A stretch of DNA of 7,725 bases from positions 1-7,725 of the forward strand of contig JADFCT010000178.1 in the NCBI GenBank assembly GCA_017161665.1. Direction: 5' to 3'. Of this stretch, positions 1 to 5,338 are shown in pieces. Each line of letters begins with the position of its first letter. The stretch's first letter is position 1. The DNA is from Candidatus Sumerlaeota bacterium (GTDB taxonomy: Bacteria > Sumerlaeota > Sumerlaeia > JADFCT01). Position numbers and translations under genes: made by a program. The notes under the pieces are model-generated. The model did not search any database, was not told the origin of the DNA, and worked only from the letters and a program-made list of their open reading frames with translations.

Positions 1-61
1 CCTGGTAAAGTCCGGATGGATCTTTTAGCCTGTTCAGGCGTTGACAGGCGGAAAAATGTGC

Positions 62-90
62 CGGGAACAGGAACTCCAGTCAAGTTCCCG
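62..90. repeat. Inverted repeat overlapping the fliD promoter -35 region
   Basis: CGGGAAC at 62-68 is the perfect reverse complement of GTTCCCG at 84-90, with a 15-base loop. No T tract follows, so it is not a convincing intrinsic terminator for an upstream gene. The right arm overlaps the promoter -35 element. Confidence 0.35.
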
Positions 91-106
91 CCTGAAGATC
101 CGATAA
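80..106 (+). promoter_or_regulatory. sigma-28 (FliA) type promoter for fliD-fliS
   Basis: TCAAGTTC at 80-87, an 11-base spacer, then TCCGATAA at 99-106. The enterobacterial FliA consensus is TAAAGTTT-N11-GCCGATAA, so the match is 6 of 8 and 7 of 8 with exactly the consensus spacing. Transcription would start near 112-115, about 50 bases before fliD. Sigma-28 control of late flagellar genes such as fliD is well established; its use here is inferred from the match and from the downstream gene. Confidence 0.72.
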
Positions 107-161
107 GTTAACCAAGAACGTAAGCGCCTGTCGCAACCGGAAACACGGAGGTTTCTGAATC

Positions 162-2066
162 ATGACGATTTCAATCGGCGTAGGCCTCGCCTCCGGCATC
201 GATTATGAAGATATTATCTCCAAAATCGCCGAAGCGGGCCGTCGACCCATCATCAATCTTCAAACCCAGCAGGCCACACTCCGCGCCAAGGAAGGCGCGC
301 TGCTCAGCCTGAACACCGATCTGCTCTCGCTCAAAGACGCGATGAGCGGATTGAAGAAAATCACGCCCCCCCAAAATACCATTAACGGCTACTCCAGCAA
401 TGACGATGTTCTGGACGTCGCGGCCGCGTCGGATCTGGACAATTTCTCCTCCTACAACGTAAAGGTTGAGCGACTGGCGCAGAGTCATATCGTGGATGCC
501 AGCAATGTGGCCAGTCCCGAGGCGACGATCGCTGCGGGAGACGGTTTCTTCAAGTTCGAGGTGGGGGGCACGGAATATTCCGTCGAGGTGACTGCCTCCA
601 CGACCCTAAGCGATCTGGCGACGGCAATAAACGATCTGGGCGCCGGCGTCAACGCCGCCATTATCAATCAGAACGATTCGTCCGGCACGCCCTATACAAT
701 GACGCTGTCCTCCGAAAAGACGGGGACAGAGAACGCCATTTCCGTCACACAGAACGATACCGCTCTGACCTTCGGGGACATTCAGACGGCTGAAAATGCC
801 TGGATTAAGGTCAATGGCGTTTCGGTTTACAATCCGACCAATACCTTCACCAATGTTGTGGAAGGCTTGACGTTTACCGCCAAATCCGTGAGCGCTGAGA
901 CGATTACAGCCCGGGCGGAACAAGTCGAAGGCGATGTGAAAGACGAAGTGATGGGGGCCGTCGAAAAATTCGTGGCGGCCTACAATAAGGTGGTCTCCAA
1001 TCTGGACAGTGTGGCCTCATACGACGCGGAAAACCAGAAGGCCGGCCTGCTCTTTGGCGATACGGTGGTTTATTCCATTCGCAACATGATGACCTCGGCC
1101 GTTTCCGGTGTGGTGGATGGATTGGATCCGAGCGGACTCAGCGCCCTGTCGCGCATTGGTGTTTCGCTGGATCGATACGGCAAACTGGAAATTGACGACA
1201 CCGTTCTGGAAGACGCGATCGAAAACAATTTTTCCGACGTCCAGGCTATTTTCGCCGCCACAGGGACGACGGATAATGCGAACATCGAGTTCATCAGCGC
1301 CTCGGCCATGGGCATTGATGCCGGCGATTATCGGGTCAATGTCACGCAGGAGGCCACACAGGCCTCGGTCGTGGCCGGCTCGACTCTGGCCGGGAATCTG
1401 ACCGCGGCTGAAACGCTGACGTTCAAGGTTCTGGGTAAAGAAGTCAAAGTGAACCTTGAAGTGGGCGATTCGTTGAGCCGGATCATCGAACGGGTCAATA
1501 ATGCCATGGATGCGGCCGGCGCCGACCTGACCGCCTATTCCGACGGTGGCGCGTTGGCCTTTCGGACCGAAGACTACGGTTCCACAGCGTCTTTCAACGT
1601 TCAGTCCAATACCGGCGAATCGGGTTTGGGCACGGCCCTGTTGAGCGACACGGGCTCCGATATTGAAGGGACGATCAACGGCCTCGAAGCCACCGGCGCG
1701 GGACAGTATCTGACCGGTAAATATGGCACGGATGTCAGCGGCCTGAGCCTGAAGATCACCGGCGCTGGCACAGGGGATATGGGCGAGATTACCGTTCGTT
1801 TTGGGGTGGCGGAAACGCTGTCCAAGAGCCTGACGGACGCCACGGGCTCGTCGTCCGGTCTGATTAAGTTGCGAAACGACAGCCTGACGGCCGAGTCCGA
1901 GCTGCTGAATGATCGAATAGAAACACTTCAGGGGCGACTGGACCGCGAGTCCGAGCGGCTGCGCATTCAGTTCCGCGCCCTGGAACAACAGATTGCGGAA
2001 ATGAACAGTCAATCCTCATTCTTAAGCCAGCAGCTGGCGAATTTGGCCGGCTCACAGCAAAAATAA
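162..2066 (+). CDS. fliD: Flagellar hook-associated protein 2 / filament cap FliD, long form
   Basis: FliD forms the oligomeric cap at the filament tip under which exported flagellin folds. The N-terminus (residues 5-64) has the classic GLASGIDYEDIISK, RPIINLQ and LLSLNTDLLSLKDA pattern of FliD_N. Residues 324-366 (LSRIGVSLDRYGKLEIDD and following) match the FliD_C core. The C-terminal coiled region (568-634) contains RIQFRALEQQIAEMNSQSS, the family signature. There is no cysteine, as is common in exported flagellar proteins. At 634 residues it is longer than the roughly 470 of E. coli FliD. The excess lies mainly in residues 375-545, which resemble the earlier 95-245 region: a flagellin-hook IN-type domain (AGDYRVNVTQEATQAS against SSYNVKVERLAQSH) followed by an NG-type strand motif. 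The ATG at 162 follows GGAGG at 147-151. fliS lies 74 bases downstream, probably in the same transcript. Confidence 0.96.
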   Translation: MTISIGVGLASGIDYEDIISKIAEAGRRPIINLQTQQATLRAKEGALLSLNTDLLSLKDAMSGLKKITPPQNTINGYSSNDDVLDVAAASDLDNFSSYNVKVERLAQSHIVDASNVASPEATIAAGDGFFKFEVGGTEYSVEVTASTTLSDLATAINDLGAGVNAAIINQNDSSGTPYTMTLSSEKTGTENAISVTQNDTALTFGDIQTAENAWIKVNGVSVYNPTNTFTNVVEGLTFTAKSVSAETITARAEQVEGDVKDEVMGAVEKFVAAYNKVVSNLDSVASYDAENQKAGLLFGDTVVYSIRNMMTSAVSGVVDGLDPSGLSALSRIGVSLDRYGKLEIDDTVLEDAIENNFSDVQAIFAATGTTDNANIEFISASAMGIDAGDYRVNVTQEATQASVVAGSTLAGNLTAAETLTFKVLGKEVKVNLEVGDSLSRIIERVNNAMDAAGADLTAYSDGGALAFRTEDYGSTASFNVQSNTGESGLGTALLSDTGSDIEGTINGLEATGAGQYLTGKYGTDVSGLSLKITGAGTGDMGEITVRFGVAETLSKSLTDATGSSSGLIKLRNDSLTAESELLNDRIETLQGRLDRESERLRIQFRALEQQIAEMNSQSSFLSQQLANLAGSQQK

Positions 2067-2074
2067 TCGCGATT
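2065..2074. repeat. 10-bp palindrome at the fliD stop codon
   Basis: AATCGCGATT is a perfect palindrome overlapping the last two bases of the fliD TAA. It is too short, and has no loop, to act as a terminator. The remainder of the 74-base fliD-fliS gap shows nothing else distinctive apart from the fliS ribosome binding site (AAGGG 2126-2130 and GGAG 2133-2136). Confidence 0.3.
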
Positions 2075-2140
2075 TTCCGATTGATTGCTCCCGTTCTGTG
2101 ATGTGACATTCAACATATCCTTGCGAAGGGATGGAGAATT

Positions 2141-2791
2141 ATGGCCTCCCAAGGCATCAAAACCTATCAGCAAAGTCAATTCAAGACCACGGTGGACAAC
2201 CGCAAGATCGTGATCCTTTTGTACGAGGGGATCGTCCAGAATCTGTCCATGGCCATCAGCGCCGTTGAGGCGGGCGACAAGAAAACCATGTCGGCCAAAA
2301 TCAACAAGGCATTGCAGATTGTCCACTTCATGACCTGCTCGTTGGATTCCGAGCAAGGCGGTGATATTGCCACAAATCTGAGTAACCTGTATGACTATGT
2401 GCGCGATATTGTCACCATGGCAAATATCAAGAGCCAAACGGCCCCCCTGCGCGAAGCCATCGATATTATCAATACCATTCTGGAAGGGTGGCGTCAGATC
2501 GCCTCCGCGCCGCTTCCGACAAATGAAACGGCTGGAGCGGCGGTGTCTGAAGCCTTGGCCGCCAAACCACAGGCGACCCGAGCGCCCTTGAGTGAATCCG
2601 CCGCGCCATCGTCGCCGCCTTCCGCCGAAGCCCCCGCGGCGCCGCCCACGGTGACCGGCGCGGTGGCTTATGGGAAGCGCGGAACCTACAAACCCACAAC
2701 GGCGCCCACCCCTCAACCTGTTCCCGCCTCCAGCTCGGCGGCGGCGACGGGATATGGGAAACCGGGCTCCTATCGCTCCGTTATCGGTTGA
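2141..2791 (+). CDS. fliS: Flagellin export chaperone FliS with a long Pro/Ala-rich C-terminal extension
   Basis: FliS binds the flagellin C-terminus in the cytoplasm and prevents premature polymerisation before export. Residues 1-121 are a recognisable FliS four-helix domain: KTYQQSQFKTT at the N-terminus, KIVILLYEGIVQNLSMAI for helix 1-2, SAKINKALQIVHFMTCSLD, then YDYVRDIVTMANIK and the C-terminal ILEGWRQI. Typical FliS is about 125-135 residues; this one is 216. Residues 122-216 are low-complexity (Pro, Ala, Ser, Thr) and carry a duplicated motif, YGKRGTYK at 177-184 and YGKPGSYR at 205-212, the second almost at the C-terminus. The tail is in frame, and stop and terminator follow at the expected place, so it is not obviously a frameshift artefact. 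Adjacency to fliD is the usual order. The function of the tail is unknown. Confidence 0.93.
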   Translation: MASQGIKTYQQSQFKTTVDNRKIVILLYEGIVQNLSMAISAVEAGDKKTMSAKINKALQIVHFMTCSLDSEQGGDIATNLSNLYDYVRDIVTMANIKSQTAPLREAIDIINTILEGWRQIASAPLPTNETAGAAVSEALAAKPQATRAPLSESAAPSSPPSAEAPAAPPTVTGAVAYGKRGTYKPTTAPTPQPVPASSSAAATGYGKPGSYRSVIG

Positions 2792-2822
2792 ACGGAATCC
2801 CCCCTCAGCAGATGCGATTTTC

Positions 2823-2851
2823 AAGAGGCCCTTCGCGGGTCTCTTTTTTTT
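2823..2851 (+). terminator. Intrinsic terminator of the fliD-fliS unit
   Basis: The arm at 2823-2831 (AAGAGGCCC) pairs with 2837-2845 (GGGTCTCTT), including one G-U pair, around a 5-base loop. A run of eight T follows at 2844-2851. It lies 31 bases after the fliS stop and separates the flagellar unit from the hydrogenase operon. Confidence 0.9.
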
Positions 2852-2874
2852 ACCCTCCCGGCGATCCTCCACCG

Positions 2875-2930
2875 GCGTGGTCAGGCAATCAATAAAGGCG
2901 AATCGATTTTTAACACCTGATTGCCCACGC
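2875..2930. repeat. Imperfect inverted repeat, 13-bp arms
   Basis: GGCAATCA (2884-2891) is the exact reverse complement of TGATTGCC (2918-2925). GCGTG (2875-2879) pairs with CACGC (2926-2930), leaving a 4-base bulge (2880-2883) on the left arm only. The central 26 bases are A/T-rich. No T tract follows. It could be a structured RNA element, a protein-binding site or a remnant of a mobile element; nothing decides between these. Confidence 0.45.
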
Positions 2931-3123
2931 GATCGGTCAGAACGCCCGTACAATAAACAGGCGTCCCACAGCGCGCTCCGAAAGAAAAGACTGAAATAAT
3001 CTGTGAAAATGGGCTGTTTTTGAATGGGATCCTCTATATTTCAATCCGTGAATCCGCCGGTCGTTGATAGCGCCCGCACGATGAAAGTGACCGATTTTTT
3101 AAAAAGATGAAAAAAGCGCTTGC

Positions 3124-3155
3124 TTGTTTTAACTCGATCGAGTACACAGTATAAA
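3124..3155 (+). promoter_or_regulatory. Candidate promoter of the hydrogenase operon
   Basis: TATAAA at 3150-3155 is a good -10-like hexamer. The only -35-like hexamers are weak or badly spaced: TTGTTT (3124-3129) gives a 20-base spacer, and TTTTAA (3127-3132) gives 17 but matches poorly. A/T-rich DNA at 3095-3116 could act as an UP element. A poor -35 with a palindrome in the spacer would fit an activator-dependent or repressed promoter, but this is inference. Confidence 0.35.
3132..3143. promoter_or_regulatory. 12-bp perfect palindrome, candidate operator
   Basis: ACTCGATCGAGT is its own reverse complement and lies 6 bases upstream of the TATAAA hexamer. Its right half TCGAGT (3138-3143) recurs in direct orientation at 3169-3174, 31 bases on, close to three helical turns. 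It does not match the FNR/CRP or Rex consensus sites as I know them. Operator function is inferred from position and symmetry only. Confidence 0.4.
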
Positions 3156-3217
3156 ATCTAAAGAGTTTTCGAGTCGTATTTCGCACACATCCTCCGCTGG
3201 GGGAGAGAAAGGGGCGC

Positions 3218-3601
3218 ATGATGGCAAAGATCATGATTGTGGACGACGACCCCGATGTGATCGAGGGCTGTCGTCTGGTCTTGGAACGGGCCGGGCATGA
3301 AGTGGCATCGGCGTTGAGTCGAGAGGAAGGGCGGCCGGCAATCGAGACGTTTCAACCCGATTTGTTGATTCTCGATGTGGTGATGGCGCAGCCCGACGAC
3401 GGTTTCGCCATGGCCCAACAGCTGCGGCGGCACGGCTTCGAGAAGCCGATTCTGATGCTGTCGAGCATCAACAAGGTAACGGGCTATAAGTACGGCAAGA
3501 ATGAGCCGATGGCCCCGGTGGACGCGTTCGAGGAAAAGCCGATTCGCCCCGAGCGTTTGTTGGAGCAGGTCAATTTGCTTTTGGGCACAAAGGAGGATTG
3601 A
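3218..3601 (+). CDS. Stand-alone response-regulator receiver-domain protein with atypical alpha4-beta5 region
   Basis: A single CheY-like receiver domain of 127 residues with no output domain. KIMIVDDDPDV holds the acidic pocket (D9-D11). ILDVVM gives the phospho-acceptor Asp53. LSS (S82/S83) sits at the Thr/Ser switch position, and EEKPI gives the conserved Lys107. Between them, residues 84-106 (NKVTGYKYG, then PVDAFEEKP) replace the usual alpha4 helix with a Gly/Lys/Asn-rich segment. I recall similar segments in a subset of small receiver proteins from anaerobes but cannot check this here. It is the first gene of the operon; its stop is 4 bases before hydC. It would be phosphorylated by a histidine kinase not in this window, and without an output domain must act through protein contacts. 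Two adjacent ATGs are possible: 3218, or 3221, which is 6 bases after AAAGGGG (3208-3214) and better spaced. Confidence 0.9.
   Translation: MMAKIMIVDDDPDVIEGCRLVLERAGHEVASALSREEGRPAIETFQPDLLILDVVMAQPDDGFAMAQQLRRHGFEKPILMLSSINKVTGYKYGKNEPMAPVDAFEEKPIRPERLLEQVNLLLGTKED
3591..3596 (+). promoter_or_regulatory. Ribosome binding site setting the hydC start
   Basis: AGGAGG at 3591-3596 lies inside the last codons of the receiver gene, 9 bases before ATG 3606. This supports 3606 over the in-frame ATG at 3501, which lies inside the receiver gene and would add a 35-residue extension unlike the family. Confidence 0.8.
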
Positions 3602-3605
3602 GTCT

Positions 3606-4121
3606 ATGCTGGTCACAGAACAAGACAGGCTGCGCGATGATATCCTGGCCTGGGGAGACGCGGGCGGTGGCTCACGCGAGGCGCTGATTCCCCTGTTGCA
3701 ACGGGTGCAGCAAAAGTACGGCGAGATCTCCGACTTTGCCATGCAGGTGATTGCGGATGTGTTGTCCATTCACCCGGTTGAGGTCCAGAGTGTGATTTCG
3801 TTTTATCATTTCCTGGATCTCAGCGCGCGCGGCAAATTCATCATTCGTTTGTGCCGGACGATTTCGTGCGACATTGCCGGCAAAGATCGGCTGGCCCGTC
3901 AGTTGGAAAATGATCTGGGGATTTCGTTCGGTGAAACGACAAACGATGGCATGTTTACCCTGGAGTGGGCCAACTGTATCGGCATGTGTGATCAGGGACC
4001 GGCCATGCTGATCAATGAGAAGGTCTTCACGCGGGTAACACCGGAACTGGTTCACAATGTGCTTCAGGCCTGCCGGGCTTCATTCGGCAACATCGGTCTG
4101 GAAGGGAAGGAGGAACTCTAA
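3606..4121 (+). CDS. hydC: NADH-dependent [FeFe]-hydrogenase subunit HydC (NuoE/HndA-like, thioredoxin-like [2Fe-2S])
   Basis: A 171-residue homologue of complex I NuoE and of the gamma subunit (HydC/HndA) of multimeric [FeFe]-hydrogenases. Residues 25-75 form the N-terminal helical part (LIPLLQRVQQKYGEIS, then VQSVISFYHFL). The thioredoxin-like ferredoxin domain from about 78 carries the [2Fe-2S] ligands Cys83, Cys88, Cys124 and Cys128, in the motifs LCRTISC and NCIGMC, followed by DQGPAM. All four ligands of the C-x4-C and C-x3-C pattern are present. Length is normal for the family. It probably pairs with the NuoF-like subunit encoded 2 bases downstream and holds the N1a-type cluster next to the FMN site. 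It acts in the cytoplasm; no signal or membrane segment is seen. Confidence 0.94.
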   Translation: MLVTEQDRLRDDILAWGDAGGGSREALIPLLQRVQQKYGEISDFAMQVIADVLSIHPVEVQSVISFYHFLDLSARGKFIIRLCRTISCDIAGKDRLARQLENDLGISFGETTNDGMFTLEWANCIGMCDQGPAMLINEKVFTRVTPELVHNVLQACRASFGNIGLEGKEEL

Positions 4122-4123
4122 TC

Positions 4124-5314
4124 ATGTCGCCTTCGCATACAGGTGAATTGACGTTCAGCACAGTCAAACCCCGGGTGGGTTTGCAGGCCGCTTTGGATAA
4201 GGGACGGGCGGGAATTGTCGCCGAGGTCAGCGGATCAGGGCTCAAAGGGCGAGGGGGCGCCGGCTTCCCGACCGGTGTCAAATGGAACCTGGCGGCGGCC
4301 ACGGTGGCGGATGAAAAATTTGTTGTCTGCAATGCCGATGAAGGCGAACCCGGCACATTCAAGGATCGTGTGATCCTCAATCGCTTCGCCGATCTGGTTT
4401 TCGAGGGAATGATTATTGCCGGATACGCCATCGGCGCGCAGAAAGGGATCCTTTATCTGCGCGGCGAGTATTCGTATTTGCGTAAAGATTTGGAAAAAAC
4501 GCTGGAACGGATGCGCACGGAAGGAATGCTGGGCGAACGGGTCCTGGGACGGGACGATGTCTCCTTTGACATCGAAATCTTTATCGGATCGGGCGCCTAT
4601 GTGTGTGGGGAAGAAACGGCGCTCATCGAGTCGCTGGAAGGACAGCGGGGCGAACCACGGAACCGACCGCCTTTCCCGGTCAACACCGGATACAAGGGCA
4701 GGCCGACAGTGGTCAACAATGTAGAGACCCTGGCCTGGATTCCCAGCATTATGGCGCGAGGGGCGGATTGGTTTTCCAGCCTGGGCACGGACAAGTCCAA
4801 GGGCTTGAAGTTGTTCAGTGTTTCAGGCGACGTGGAGCGTCCCGGCGTTTATGAATTTCCGTGGGGATTGACCATCGCGGATCTCATGCGGGAAGTGGGC
4901 GGCGAAAACGCCAAAGCGGTCCAGGTGGGCGGGGCCTCCGGATATATCGTGCCGGCCCGGGATTTCGAACGGCATATCGCTTTCGAGGATGTGCCGACCG
5001 GCGGCGCCGTGATCGTGTTCGGCCCCCATCGGGACATGCTCCAGGTGGTCTCCAATTTCATGGAATTTTTTGTTGGCGAATCCTGCGGTCAATGCACGCC
5101 CTGTCGCGAAGGGAATGTCAAACTCCTGGAGGGGTTGCGCTTGCTGGAAGAAGGACGATGCTCAACGCGCCAGATGCGTGAATTGTGCGCTTTGGGCGAA
5201 ACCATGCAGCAGGCCTCAAAATGCGGGCTGGGCCAGTCGAGTCCCAACGCGTTCCTGTCCATTGTCAAACACTACGGCGATGAGATCATGGGACGGACCG
5301 ACGTGATCGTCTGA
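4124..5314 (+). CDS. hydB: NADH-dependent [FeFe]-hydrogenase subunit HydB, minimal NuoF-like form
   Basis: The flavin subunit that oxidises NADH, or reduces NAD+. Motifs in order: the FMN-binding GRGGAGFPTG (42-51); NADEGEPGTFKDR (70-82) and GAYVCGEETALIESLEG (157-173), both part of the FMN/NADH site; an SLBB-type segment (about 235-300); and the [4Fe-4S] N3 site SCGQCTPCREG (Cys321, 324, 327) with the fourth ligand Cys367 in KCGLGQ. All key residues are present. At 396 residues it is essentially NuoF alone. HydB/HndC-type subunits are often near 500-600 residues, with an N-terminal thioredoxin-like [2Fe-2S] domain and a C-terminal 2[4Fe-4S] ferredoxin domain; both are absent. It is not a truncation by frameshift: AAGGAGG at 4107-4113 precedes ATG 4124, and the C-terminus ends cleanly before the hydA ribosome binding site. 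Confidence 0.94.
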   Translation: MSPSHTGELTFSTVKPRVGLQAALDKGRAGIVAEVSGSGLKGRGGAGFPTGVKWNLAAATVADEKFVVCNADEGEPGTFKDRVILNRFADLVFEGMIIAGYAIGAQKGILYLRGEYSYLRKDLEKTLERMRTEGMLGERVLGRDDVSFDIEIFIGSGAYVCGEETALIESLEGQRGEPRNRPPFPVNTGYKGRPTVVNNVETLAWIPSIMARGADWFSSLGTDKSKGLKLFSVSGDVERPGVYEFPWGLTIADLMREVGGENAKAVQVGGASGYIVPARDFERHIAFEDVPTGGAVIVFGPHRDMLQVVSNFMEFFVGESCGQCTPCREGNVKLLEGLRLLEEGRCSTRQMRELCALGETMQQASKCGLGQSSPNAFLSIVKHYGDEIMGRTDVIV

Positions 5315-5338
5315 CGAACCGATGAAAGGAGCAAATCA

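Larger units (their letters stand above)
28..130. repeat. Cluster of four CAGGCG/CGCCTG hexamers in the fliD leader
   Basis: CAGGCG occurs at 35-40 and 45-50, exactly 10 bases apart. Its reverse complement CGCCTG occurs at 89-94 and 125-130, and a partial GCCTG is at 28-32. Four full copies in about 100 bases is more than expected by chance, although the hexamer also occurs elsewhere in the window. The copy at 89-94 lies in the spacer of the FliA-type promoter. It could be a protein-binding cluster; no known regulator is recognised. Confidence 0.3.
2852..3217. other. Non-coding region between the flagellar and hydrogenase units
   Basis: I find no convincing gene in these 366 bases. Visible elements, in order, are: a large imperfect inverted repeat (2875-2930); a direct repeat AATCCG at 3043-3048 and 3051-3056; an A/T-rich tract (3095-3116); a weak promoter with an internal palindrome (3124-3155); and a purine-rich ribosome binding region just before 3218. 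Very short reading frames (for example 15 codons from ATG 3107) lack a ribosome binding site. The length and content suggest a regulatory region for the hydrogenase operon. Confidence 0.7.

Noticed and set aside
41..69. Perfect TTGACA at 41-46 as a sigma-70 -35 box
   Set aside because: No TATAAT-like hexamer at 16-18 bases downstream. The FliA-type promoter explains fliD better.
1..111. Open frame at the left edge ending at TAA 109-111, possible end of an upstream gene
   Set aside because: Only 36 codons, with no resemblance to a flagellar C-terminus. It would run through the FliA-type promoter and the inverted repeats. Chance openness is likely.
1..161. Cyclic-di-GMP or other riboswitch in the fliD leader
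   Set aside because: No recognisable GEMM core or other conserved riboswitch motif, and the probable transcript start leaves only about 50 bases of leader.
1017..2012. Minus-strand open frame of 331 codons inside fliD
   Set aside because: Antisense to a gene with clear FliD N- and C-terminal signatures. The product shows no recognisable domain.
2009..2953. Minus-strand open frame of 314 codons across fliS and the intergenic region
   Set aside because: It lies opposite the clear FliS frame, and its product is Arg/Gly-rich low complexity from antisense reading of the Pro/Ala-rich tail. No family motif is visible.
2670..2999. Plus-strand frame of 109 codons from within fliS into the intergenic region
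   Set aside because: Out of frame with fliS, Arg/Pro-rich, runs through the intrinsic terminator and has no ribosome binding site.
3107..3154. 15-codon leader peptide MKKALACFNSIEYTV before the hydrogenase operon
   Set aside because: No ribosome binding site, overlaps the promoter candidate and palindrome, and shows no run of regulatory codons typical of attenuators.
3501..3605. Longer HydC starting at the in-frame ATG 3501
   Set aside because: The extension would lie entirely within the receiver gene. AGGAGG at 3591-3596 sets ATG 3606, and the shorter protein fits the family length.
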